From: Desulfocicer sp963675955 | GTDB lineage: Bacteria; Desulfobacterota; Desulfobacteria; Desulfobacterales; Desulfobacteraceae | Length of the DNA: 64,000 nt | Direction of reading: 5' to 3' | Assembly: GCA_963675955.2 (NCBI GenBank) | Contig: CAXXVR010000009.1 | Coordinates: forward strand, 1-64,000 | Shown here: piece after piece, positions 16,484 through 24,254 of the stretch | Numbering within the stretch: the first letter of the stretch is position 1 | Layout: every line of letters begins with the position of its first letter | Program-made: the position numbers and the translations under genes | Notes under the pieces: model-generated | The model's input: the letters and a program-made list of their open reading frames with translations, nothing else | Told to the model about the DNA's origin: nothing | The model's database searches: none

Positions 16484-16684
16484 ATGGCTACAGGTACAGT
16501 AAAATGGTTTAACGATTCTAAGGGTTTTGGTTTTATTGAGCAGGAAAACGGAGAGGATCTTTTCGTTCATCATTCAAGCATCAATGCAACCGGTTTTAAA
16601 TCCTTGAACGAAGGGGACCGCGTGTCCTTTGACATAGAGCAGGGCCAAAAAGGTCCCGCAGCAGGAAATGTAACTGTAATTTAG
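16484..16684 (+). CDS. cold-shock protein (CspA family), copy 2
   Basis: The 66-residue product is nearly identical to copy 1, with the same RNP1 and RNP2 motifs. The ATG at 16484 follows AGGAGATTGTCAC; the frame is open upstream to 16427 only because the leader happens to lack stops. It has its own leader and ends in a strong terminator at 16763-16799. Confidence 0.97.
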   Translation: MATGTVKWFNDSKGFGFIEQENGEDLFVHHSSINATGFKSLNEGDRVSFDIEQGQKGPAAGNVTVI

Positions 16685-16762
16685 TTATATCTGCAGATAC
16701 CCATCCGTGATGGTGCAATCTTTTAATCGGGGTTGACCATTTCGGTCTGGATATGTTTTAAA

Positions 16763-16799
16763 GAAAGCCCCTTTGACGGATGTCATTGGGGCTTTTTTT
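16763..16799 (+). terminator. intrinsic terminator after csp copy 2
   Basis: AAAGCCCC and GGGGCTTT flank a 14-base loop, followed by a run of T residues. Confidence 0.9.
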
Positions 16800-17105
16800 G
16801 TTTTTTATATGAAAATGTCGACAGCAGAATTCCCAACGGTCATCCGGTCCGTCCCACTCGGAGCCAAAGGCGATAAGCCCTTTTTCCCTGCCGATTATAA
16901 CGAAGTGCGGGCTGTTTGAGGACAATGAACTGCGGCAATATCGCTTCAGTCCGGCAGGGCAGAAGGGTTGCCGACGATCCGGGATTGGTTGGACCGGGTG
17001 ATCGTTGGAGGCGGTATGGAATACGGCAAAGCTGTCAGGTCTAAATTTCACTGTCAAAAGTCAATGCGGGGTTTGGCTTTTGTCTCTACCCGGAAAGGAT
17101 GATCC
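16800..17105. other. intergenic stretch before the MCP gene
   Basis: No gene is recognised. A minus-strand frame of 99 codons spans 16758-17057, but it overruns the csp terminator and matches no family known to me. An AAAGGATGATCC binding site for the next gene lies at the right end. Confidence 0.4.
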
Positions 17106-19094
17106 ATGCTAAAAAAAATTCAATTAAAAACCAGAATGATTTTATTAATTTCTTCTGTGGTCTTCATTGCTTTTGCCGTTAGCACCACCTTGATAACCCT
17201 CAAAGTTGGCAGTATGGTCAGGGAAGAAGCCCATGATAAGGCTAGAGAAATTGCCCACAGATACAGTTCGGAAGTTAAAAATCGAATGGATGTGGCGCTT
17301 GCAGCCTCCAGAAACATCGCCGGTGCTTTTGCCTCTATCAAAACCAGTGTGGAAAAGCCTGATCGGAAGATATTGGATGCCATTTTATCGGGTGTATTAA
17401 AGGATAACCCGGATTGGATGGGCATCTGGGCCTGTTTTGAACCCGATGCCATAGATGGCAGGGACAGTGAATATGTCAACACCCCGGGGCACAATGAAAA
17501 AGGGAGATATCTCTCCTGGTGGAACCGCATATCCGGTTCTATTCAAATGTCCGCATCTTCCACCCCCGATGAATCTGCTGCCTGGTACAATGAACCCATG
17601 AAAACCGGCCGGGAGTTTGTCACAGAACCTCACATGACAAACCAGGGCATCATGGCCATTGATATGTGTACTCCTATTACATTTAAGAATAAACGTATCG
17701 GTGTCGTCGGAATTGATTTCAGCATGGCCTATTTTGAAAAAATGATCAGAGACGTAAAACCCTTTGAAACAGGTTATATTTTTTTTGTGTCCCACAATGG
17801 TATGTTTGTTGCTCATCCTAAAAAAGACCTTGTGGGTAAAACCATTTATGACGTTAATCCATCCAACACGGTCATGGACGCTATCCGCCAGGGACGGGAG
17901 GCAATTGAGATTAAAAAATCAGAAGTGACGAAGACCGAAGCTTTTGTTATTTTTGTCCCTGTCAAACTGGGTAGAAGTGATCTGTCCTGGTCCCTTGGCG
18001 TCAGTATTCCCATGGAAAAAGTGCTGACCGGTGTCAATACAATGAGAAATATGAGTCTTGTTATTAATACCATTTTCATGGCCCTTATCATGCTGGTTAT
18101 TTTCTTCATTGCCAGGGGGATTGCAGCTCCCATAGGCCGCATTGTCAAAGGACTTAATCAGGGAGCAGATCAGGTTTCCTCGGCTTCCATAGAAGTGGCT
18201 ACTTCCAGCCAAACCCTTGCAGAAGGTGCATCTCAACAGGCTGCCGCCATTGAACAGACCGCCTCTTCCCTTGAAGAGATGTCTTCCATGACCAGTCAGA
18301 ATGCCGATAATGCCGGCCAGGCTAATACCCTGATGCAGGAGAACAGCCATATCATCGAACAGGCCAGTGAATCAATGGATAAATTGATCCATGCCATTGA
18401 AGATATTTCAAAGGCCAGTGAAGAAACCTCCAAGATTATAAAAACCATTGATGAGATTGCATTTCAGACCAATCTTCTGGCCCTGAATGCCGCAGTGGAA
18501 GCTGCCCGGGCCGGAGAGGCCGGTGCAGGATTTGCCGTGGTGGCAGATGAGGTGAGGAACCTGGCCCTTCGTGCCGCAGAGGCAGCCAAGAGCACAGAAA
18601 CCCTTATTGAAGGTACCACCCGGAAGGTAAAAGAAGGATCTCAGCTGGTGGATACCACCAACGAGGCATTTTCCCAGGTGAATGTATCCACGGAAAAAGT
18701 CCTTCATCTGGTGGCGGAAATTGCAGCTGCTTCCAGAGAGCAGGCCCAGGGAATTAGCCAGGTAAATCAAGGGGTGGCCCAAATGGATAAGGTTATCCAG
18801 CAGAATGCCGCCAATGCCGAAGAATCCGCCAGTGCCTCAGAAGAGATGAACGGCCAGGCCCATGCAATGAAAAATATGGTCTCTGAACTTGTGGCCCTGC
18901 TGAATGGAAATGTGAAAAAAGTTTCCAGAAAAAAAACAGTGACGCCTTCACCCGGGAAAAAAAGTGGCCCGGAAACGGCACTTCCCATGAAGAAAAGAAC
19001 AAGTTCGCAAACACCCTTGTCACTTCAAGGAACTGCCAGGAGAGAAGTCATGCCCCATGACATTATTTCCGATGATGATTTCAGTGATTTTTAG
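17106..19094 (+). CDS. methyl-accepting chemotaxis protein with periplasmic Cache domain
   Basis: The 662-residue receptor has membrane helix 1 (about 11-32), a periplasmic dCache-like sensor (about 40-290) and helix 2 (about 318-342). Only a very short HAMP-like linker (AAPIGRIVKGLNQ) follows before the cytoplasmic signalling helices. The hairpin tip reads EIAFQTNLLALNAAVEAARA, which contacts CheA and CheW. The C-terminal tail is Lys- and Ser-rich and ends DDDFSDF, without an NWETF-type CheR tether. The ligand is unknown; dCache sensors usually bind small organic acids or amino acids. No che genes are nearby. Confidence 0.93.
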   Translation: MLKKIQLKTRMILLISSVVFIAFAVSTTLITLKVGSMVREEAHDKAREIAHRYSSEVKNRMDVALAASRNIAGAFASIKTSVEKPDRKILDAILSGVLKDNPDWMGIWACFEPDAIDGRDSEYVNTPGHNEKGRYLSWWNRISGSIQMSASSTPDESAAWYNEPMKTGREFVTEPHMTNQGIMAIDMCTPITFKNKRIGVVGIDFSMAYFEKMIRDVKPFETGYIFFVSHNGMFVAHPKKDLVGKTIYDVNPSNTVMDAIRQGREAIEIKKSEVTKTEAFVIFVPVKLGRSDLSWSLGVSIPMEKVLTGVNTMRNMSLVINTIFMALIMLVIFFIARGIAAPIGRIVKGLNQGADQVSSASIEVATSSQTLAEGASQQAAAIEQTASSLEEMSSMTSQNADNAGQANTLMQENSHIIEQASESMDKLIHAIEDISKASEETSKIIKTIDEIAFQTNLLALNAAVEAARAGEAGAGFAVVADEVRNLALRAAEAAKSTETLIEGTTRKVKEGSQLVDTTNEAFSQVNVSTEKVLHLVAEIAAASREQAQGISQVNQGVAQMDKVIQQNAANAEESASASEEMNGQAHAMKNMVSELVALLNGNVKKVSRKKTVTPSPGKKSGPETALPMKKRTSSQTPLSLQGTARREVMPHDIISDDDFSDF

Positions 19095-19204
19095 GGCCTG
19101 ATCCCGTTGACTCAACTCTTATTATAAGTGGTCCATTTTGTGACCAGGGCCATCGATGATGAACGCTGGCAGATTGTATGATAAAATAGGGAGGAATTAT
19201 TATA

Positions 19205-20266
19205 ATGGCAGAGCTTTCCATTCAAAGATATCAGTTTGAGACCGGCATTTATCGTCCCCCCAGTGAAGGGGGCAGTGCATCCCTGCTGCTTCGCTTCACC
19301 CGCAACTGCCCGTGGAACCATTGCGCGTTCTGCAGCATGTATAAAGGTGAAAAATTTCAACTTCGCTCCCTGGCCGAGCTCAGGGCAGATATGGATGCCA
19401 TGGCAAGCCTGGCCCAGGATTTAAAAACGATTTCCATGGAACTGGGTCAGAAGGGAGAGATCACCCGGGATGCGGCCATGGTTCTCATGGACAGGGTGCC
19501 GGAGCTGAATCACCACAATGGTTTTGCCATGTTTTTTCACTGGTTGTGTGCAGGGGGCAAGACCGCCTTTATCCAGGATGGCAACAGCATTATCATGAAG
19601 ACGGAAGATTTAAGGGAGGCTTTGGAATATCTGAGAACCCTTTTTCCCTCCATAGAGCGGGTGACCACCTATGCCCGATCCAGAACCCTTGCCCAGAAAT
19701 CCCTGGAGGATCTGGTTGCCATCTGCAGGTCCGGTCTGGATCGGCTGCACCTGGGTCTTGAAACCGGTGACGATGATCTGCTGGCAAAGATTAAAAAAGG
19801 GGTGACGGCCCAGGGTCATATTGATGGTGGTAAAAAAGCCATGGACGCCGGGTTTCAGGTGTCAGAGTACTGGATGCCCGGCCTTGGGGGCAGAGAAATG
19901 ACAGCGGGCCATGCCCGGAACACCGCCCGGGTCCTGTCTGCCATCAATCCCCATTATATTCGGTCCCGCCCCTTCCGGGCCATCCCGGGAACGGCCATGC
20001 ACACCTGGATTAAAAAAGGGGAAATGCATATTTTATCTCCCCACGAACAGCTTCGGGAATTAAAAGAGATGATCACAAACCTTGATGTGACCTCCCGGGT
20101 CTGCTTTGATCATGCCGGGAACAACTGGCTGAATCCTTCCGGGCGTCTCTTGTTGTCCCACGGGTATGAAGGGTATCAGTTCCCGGATGAAAAAGAAAAG
20201 CTGCTGGATTTGATTGATGAGGGATTGGAAAGTCGTAATGTGGCCCCTGATATCACTTTTTTGTAG
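19205..20266 (+). CDS. radical SAM protein of unknown substrate
   Basis: The 353-residue enzyme carries its cluster motif as NCPWNHCAFCSMY (C-x4-C-x2-C spacing), close to the N-terminus. Later blocks such as LHLGLETGDDDLLAKIKKGV and YWMPGLGG are typical of the B12-independent Elp3/YgiQ-like radical SAM fold. The reaction is not assigned. AGGAGGAATTATTATA-type spacing (GGGAGGAA) precedes the ATG. The following GIY-YIG gene starts 24 bp after the stop, so they may be co-transcribed. Confidence 0.85.
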   Translation: MAELSIQRYQFETGIYRPPSEGGSASLLLRFTRNCPWNHCAFCSMYKGEKFQLRSLAELRADMDAMASLAQDLKTISMELGQKGEITRDAAMVLMDRVPELNHHNGFAMFFHWLCAGGKTAFIQDGNSIIMKTEDLREALEYLRTLFPSIERVTTYARSRTLAQKSLEDLVAICRSGLDRLHLGLETGDDDLLAKIKKGVTAQGHIDGGKKAMDAGFQVSEYWMPGLGGREMTAGHARNTARVLSAINPHYIRSRPFRAIPGTAMHTWIKKGEMHILSPHEQLRELKEMITNLDVTSRVCFDHAGNNWLNPSGRLLLSHGYEGYQFPDEKEKLLDLIDEGLESRNVAPDITFL

Positions 20267-20290
20267 AATATAAAAATATGGAGTTAACAG

Positions 20291-20548
20291 TTGAAAAACT
20301 GGCAGGTCTATCTGGTAAAATGTGCAGATCAGTCTCTGTATTGTGGTATCACCAATGACCTTAAGGCAAGAATTGATGTGCACAATGCGGGAAAAGGGGC
20401 AAAGTACACCCGGGGACGACTGCCAGTGGTGCTGGTTGGAAGCACAGAAAAGATGACAAGAAGTGAGGCACTTAAATTTGAAATCCGTATCAAAAAATGT
20501 CGTTCTGAAAAGAAAATTTCTGCATTGAAAAAAGGGCTTTTGCCCTAA
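20291..20548 (+). CDS. GIY-YIG domain protein (UPF0213/YhbQ-like)
   Basis: The 85-residue product begins with a TTG codon, supported by GGAG nine bases upstream and by family homology starting WQVYLVKCADQSLYCGIT. It has the GIY-YIG nuclease fold signature (VYLV..LYCGIT), the downstream Arg in NDLKARIDVHN, and KYTRGRLPV. YhbQ-type proteins are small nucleases of uncertain role in DNA repair or RNA processing. Confidence 0.88.
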   Translation: MKNWQVYLVKCADQSLYCGITNDLKARIDVHNAGKGAKYTRGRLPVVLVGSTEKMTRSEALKFEIRIKKCRSEKKISALKKGLLP

Positions 20549-20654
20549 TTGTGATTAAGCCGGATCTCGTACATTAAAATGTACGCCACACCTCTAAAAA
20601 AGACCACAGTGAAAGTGCCCCATGATCAATTGAGTTCTGAAGCATTGCAGAGGG

Positions 20655-21340
20655 GGTATAGAAGAGATCCAGTTCCTGCCGGGACTAATCCCGGGCCAAT
20701 TGATGAAATTATGGCGGACAGAATGTCGTGCCCTGGCCCGGTCCCATGCGCTTCTGGAAAAAATGGCCGCGGATCAGGACCCGGATGATCCCCAGGGAGA
20801 ACCCCTTTTGTCTCTCCGGCAGCAGGCAACGCTTCTGGAATGGTGTGACACCTTTTTAAATAATCTAACCCTTGATACCACCTATCGCATGAACCGGGAA
20901 ATCTGTATTTTTCCTGCCAGAAGCTGGTATCAAAAAGCCCTGACCCCACCCATGATGTCACCCGGGTAAGGCTTTTTCTGAAATCTTTTCGTGGAGACAG
21001 GGCCGGGGAAATTTCTCCGGGATATGACAGTGGACAATCGTCTTTTCTTTCCCCGTCAGTGCCTGGCGGTAATGGCATGATAAAAGAAGGTGCTGCACCC
21101 TTTAAGACAGATGGCGAAACCGGGGTCTGGCAAGATTGTCTGGATGGGATTTTAACCCTGTAAAAGCCGGTGGTAATGGTTCTGGCTGATAACCAGGGAT
21201 GCGTCCAGCAATGCGATGAAAAGGCAGATCTCATGGTGGACCTGGCCCGGGCCAGAACTAAATTGATTGTTATTGGCAGCCGTGCCTTTTTTTATGTCAT
21301 ACCTGATTCCGAATCTATGTTGGACAAAGCTGTTATTTAA
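20655..21340 (+). pseudogene. decayed gene, C-terminal part resembling an SF1 helicase
   Basis: An open stretch of about 105 codons (FLPGLIPGQLMKLWRTECRA onward) ends at a TGA-like frame break near 20969. A second frame continues VRLFLKSFRGDRAGEISPGY to an in-frame TAA near 21165. After it, the same frame reads DLMVDLARARTKLIVIGSRA to a TAA at 21340. The last piece resembles the motif VI region of superfamily I helicases (VALTRAKxxLIIVG). Codon use matches the neighbours, so this looks like a resident gene broken by a frameshift and a nonsense codon. Confidence 0.45.
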
Positions 21341-21589
21341 AGGTATTATTGATATATTGTGAAGAATGAAAAACCGTTTTCTCTTTTTTCCCGCCCCACA
21401 GAAAAAAAGGTTAAAAAAAATACTAATCAAGGCTTGACTTTTAAATCCTTTTCTTTATAATACATAAAACTGCGCTAATACATGGATGCGCACAGGTTCC
21501 TTTCGATCAGTATATATCATACAAAAAAGGTTATATATTACAGTCAGGGGCTGGCATTATTTTTTATTTTTTTTCAGGAGATTGCCAAT

Positions 21590-21790
21590 ATGGCTAATGG
21601 TATCGTAAAATGGTTTAACGACTCTAAGGGTTTTGGTTTTATTGAACAGGAAAACGGAAAAGATGTGTTCGTACATCACACCGGGATTAACGCAACGGGT
21701 TTCAAGTCCCTGAATGAAGGGGATCGAGTTTCCTTTGACATTGAAGAAGGACAGAAAGGCCCCGCTGCAACTAACGTAACAGTTTTGTAG
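21590..21790 (+). CDS. cold-shock protein (CspA family), copy 3
   Basis: The 66-residue protein opens MANGIVKWFNDS and has RNP1 KGFGFIEQ and RNP2 DVFVHHTGI. It diverges more from copies 1 and 2 than they do from each other. Its leader is unrelated apart from the CAGGAGATTG binding site and a long T tract before it. A strong terminator follows at 21841-21878. Confidence 0.97.
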   Translation: MANGIVKWFNDSKGFGFIEQENGKDVFVHHTGINATGFKSLNEGDRVSFDIEEGQKGPAATNVTVL

Positions 21791-21840
21791 TCAGCCGTTT
21801 TACCCGGCCTTTAAAGTCATCTTGGTGACTTGCTGAATTA

Positions 21841-21878
21841 AAATCCCCGGACAGGGTTATGTCCGGGGATTTTTTTTT
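21841..21878 (+). terminator. intrinsic terminator after csp copy 3
   Basis: AAATCCCCGGACA pairs perfectly with TGTCCGGGGATTT around a 6-base loop, followed by T residues. Confidence 0.93.
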
Positions 21879-21921
21879 GTAAATATTCGGTCAGCATCCA
21901 TTTTTCCCAGTTTTGGATAGC

Positions 21922-22662
21922 TCACATATCATCTGCACCTCTTAATTCCTGGGTCAGTTCTTCGGATAACAAAATGGCTTCGGCCACACATCGCATGGAT
22001 TTTCGGGTATTCATACTGCGTTTTCGTATCCATTGATAGGCCTCTTCGCCGGTTTTCTTCTGACGAAGCATCAGCACTTCTTTGGCCCGTTCCACCAGTT
22101 TCCGGGTTTCAAGTTCTTCCTGAATTACCTGGGTTTTGACCATCAGTTCTGTATTTAAAATGGCAATGGCCGCCTGGTTGGCAACGGTTCTGATCAGATT
22201 TACCTCTGTTTGGGAAAATGAATGGGGTGTGGCGGTGAAACAGTTCAATGCCCCGATGATACGATCGTCCAGCACCTGGAGGGGGACACTCACCATGGAG
22301 ATAAGGCCCAGTTTCTGTGCCATTTCTTTTTCTTTAAATCTATGGTCTTCAAGGACATTGTCGATGATGATGGGTTTTTTGCCGGTAACCACAGCGCCCA
22401 CCACCCCTTCATTCATTTTCAGGGATCTATCCTTGATATAATCTCTGTCAAAGGCCTGGGTGGCTTTCAGCCCGATCCGGGGGGGGGTACAGGTGTCATC
22501 CACCAGCCAGAGTGAACAGATTTCAACCCCTGTAACCTTTGCTGTGACCATCACCGTCAATTTGAGGATGTCCTCAAGATAGAGATCTGAGGTGATGGCG
22601 GTGCTGATGTCCATGAGGGCTCTTATATATTTGTCATAAGGCTGTGCAATATCTTTTTCCAT
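21922..22662 (-). CDS. GAF-ANTAR response protein (transcription antiterminator type)
   Basis: The 246-residue product has an N-terminal GAF sensor (about 15-165, with GVVGAVVTGKKPIIIDNVLE) and a C-terminal ANTAR three-helix domain (about 185-236). The ANTAR core reads RKLVERAKEVLMLRQKKTGE followed by YQWIRKRSMNTRKSMRCVAE. ANTAR domains bind paired RNA hairpins and prevent termination. The GAF ligand and target RNA are unknown. It is monocistronic; no target leader with a double hairpin was recognised next to it. Confidence 0.9.
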   Translation of the reverse strand: MEKDIAQPYDKYIRALMDISTAITSDLYLEDILKLTVMVTAKVTGVEICSLWLVDDTCTPPRIGLKATQAFDRDYIKDRSLKMNEGVVGAVVTGKKPIIIDNVLEDHRFKEKEMAQKLGLISMVSVPLQVLDDRIIGALNCFTATPHSFSQTEVNLIRTVANQAAIAILNTELMVKTQVIQEELETRKLVERAKEVLMLRQKKTGEEAYQWIRKRSMNTRKSMRCVAEAILLSEELTQELRGADDM

Positions 22663-22720
22663 ATGAAATTACCTGTGGTTGGTTGAAGTACAATAATTCA
22701 AGCCTGATTACACCCCAAAA

Positions 22721-22743
22721 TGGCCGATGTTATGATCAAGCCC
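22721..22743 (+). repeat. dispersed intergenic motif, reference copy
   Basis: TGGCCGATGTTATGATCAAG plus CCC is the best representative of a roughly 22-bp motif. Other copies are near 4335, 4389, 24051, 24158-24180 (minus) and 47706-47728 (minus), all outside genes. Here it is also preceded by CCCCAAAA, as in the 24158-24180 copy. Confidence 0.55.
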
Positions 22744-22879
22744 AATAAGCGCTGTGTTGGCCCACCGACAAAACGAAAACTGTATTCTGTTATCTCCAAG
22801 GGCATGCCGGTTGAAGCCCATTTTTTTCCATTGGTACCATTTGAGTAGTTGATTTGTCTGCAATAATCAAGAAATTAAA

Positions 22880-22931
22880 GTAAATATTCGACCATTGCCC
22901 CATCTTCACCTTTTTGGGCATGCTCATACAC
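22880..22931. repeat. partial copy of a short dispersed element
   Basis: Starting GTAAATATTCGACCA and continuing with CATCTTCACC, TTTTGGGC and TGCTCA, this stretch matches the minus strand of 63604-63649 at most positions. The 63-kb copy is bounded by inverted GTAAATATTCG ends. Confidence 0.6.
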
Positions 22932-22962
22932 TGAATATTGATCCATTTAAAGGAGGTATACC

Positions 22963-23964
22963 ATGAACCCAGCTGAAACCTATCAAGCACTGGTGGTTAG
23001 AGAAACTGAGGGTAAAAAATTTGCCCGCACCGTTGAGTGTAAATCCATCAATGAACTGCCCGGGGGAGATCTTTTGATCCGGGTACAGTTTTCCTCCCTT
23101 AATTATAAAGATGCCCTTTCGGCTTCCGGAAATCGCGGGGTAACCCGCTCCTATCCCCATACTCCGGGTATTGATGCCGCCGGTGTGGTGGTAACAGGCG
23201 ATGGCCATGGTTTTAAACCCGGAGATGAGGTGATTGTCACCTCTTACGATCTGGGAATGAATACCCCGGGGGGATTCGGGCAGTATATCCGGGTACCATC
23301 GGCCTGGGCTGTGCCCATGCCCCAGAGCATGACACCCCGTACAGCCATGATGTATGGTACCGCAGGATTCACCGCGGGATTAAGTATCTGGCATCTGTTG
23401 AAAGATGGGGTAAGCCCTGATGATGGAGAGATCCTGGTCACCGGAGCCACAGGGGGGGTGGGCAGCCTTGCCGTGGCACTTCTGTCCCGGCTGGGATATC
23501 AGGTGGCTGCTGTGAATGGTCGAAGGGATGGTGCAAAATTTTTAAAAGGCATTGGGGCACACACCGTGATTTCCAGGGAAGATGCCGTTGACACAGGAAA
23601 CAGACCGCTGTTGAAGGGCCGCTGGACCGGAGTGGTGGATGCTGTGGGGGGAGGGGTGCTGGCAACGGCTCTGCGGTCGGCAAAACCATATGCCACCGTT
23701 ACCTGCTGCGGTAATGTGGCAGATGCAAACGTGCCCATGACCGTGTACCCCTTTATTCTGCGTGGTATAAAACTTGTGGGGATAGAGTCCCAGAGTTGCC
23801 CCATGCCCCTTCGCCGGGAAATCTGGGAAAATCTGGCAAACCACTGGGCCGTTGATAATCTTGAAGACCTGGTTATGGAAATAGATCTTGCTCGGCTGGA
23901 TGCGGCCATTTCACAGATGCTCAAGGGAAAATCTCCGGGTAGAAGTCTGGTGAATCTGGCCTGA
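22963..23964 (+). CDS. acuI: acrylyl-CoA reductase, AcuI/YhdH family
   Basis: The 333-residue protein is a medium-chain dehydrogenase/reductase of the YhdH/AcuI branch. It has SLNYKDALSASGNRGVTRSY near the N-terminus, the PGIDAAGVV segment and a nucleotide site reading LVTGATGGVGSLAVALL. Zinc-binding residues are absent, as expected for quinone-oxidoreductase-type MDRs. AcuI reduces acrylyl-CoA to propionyl-CoA with NADPH, detoxifying acrylate from DMSP or 3-hydroxypropionate routes. AAAGGAGGTATACC gives a near-perfect binding site. It is monocistronic. Confidence 0.9.
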   Translation: MNPAETYQALVVRETEGKKFARTVECKSINELPGGDLLIRVQFSSLNYKDALSASGNRGVTRSYPHTPGIDAAGVVVTGDGHGFKPGDEVIVTSYDLGMNTPGGFGQYIRVPSAWAVPMPQSMTPRTAMMYGTAGFTAGLSIWHLLKDGVSPDDGEILVTGATGGVGSLAVALLSRLGYQVAAVNGRRDGAKFLKGIGAHTVISREDAVDTGNRPLLKGRWTGVVDAVGGGVLATALRSAKPYATVTCCGNVADANVPMTVYPFILRGIKLVGIESQSCPMPLRREIWENLANHWAVDNLEDLVMEIDLARLDAAISQMLKGKSPGRSLVNLA

Positions 23965-24254
23965 TGCCCCCACCTTCAAGGTAAAAAAAGAATGTAATCA
24001 TGGATAATCATAAGGAGAAGATTGAAAATATATATCAGTAGGGGTATGATGTCGATATTGTGATCAGGCTCGGTTATATTCTGCCGGGTCTCGTTTTTCC
24101 TTTATGGGGCTTGCTGCCTTCCCGATGCCCCTTATCGCTTTTTTATGGATTGTTTTGGACTCGTTCACAACATCGGCCGATTTTGGGGAGGGGATACCAC
24201 CTATGATGGCCGGCCGATGTGATGTCCAGGTCCATTGTTTCCAAGGGAGCGCAT
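23965..24254. other. intergenic stretch with two dispersed-motif copies
   Basis: The motif appears at 24051-24073 (plus, GTCGATATTGTGATCAGGCT) and at 24158-24180 (minus). No gene is recognised. The frame of the next gene is open back to 24219, but its binding site points to 24255. Confidence 0.45.

Noticed and set aside
16758..17057. 99-codon minus-strand ORF downstream of csp copy 2
   Set aside because: Its 3' end runs through the csp terminator hairpin, there is no clear binding site and no recognisable family.
22790..22990. 66-codon minus-strand ORF upstream of acuI
   Set aside because: It spans the dispersed-element copy and the acuI start region; similarity to a frame at 63542 reflects the shared repeat, not a gene.
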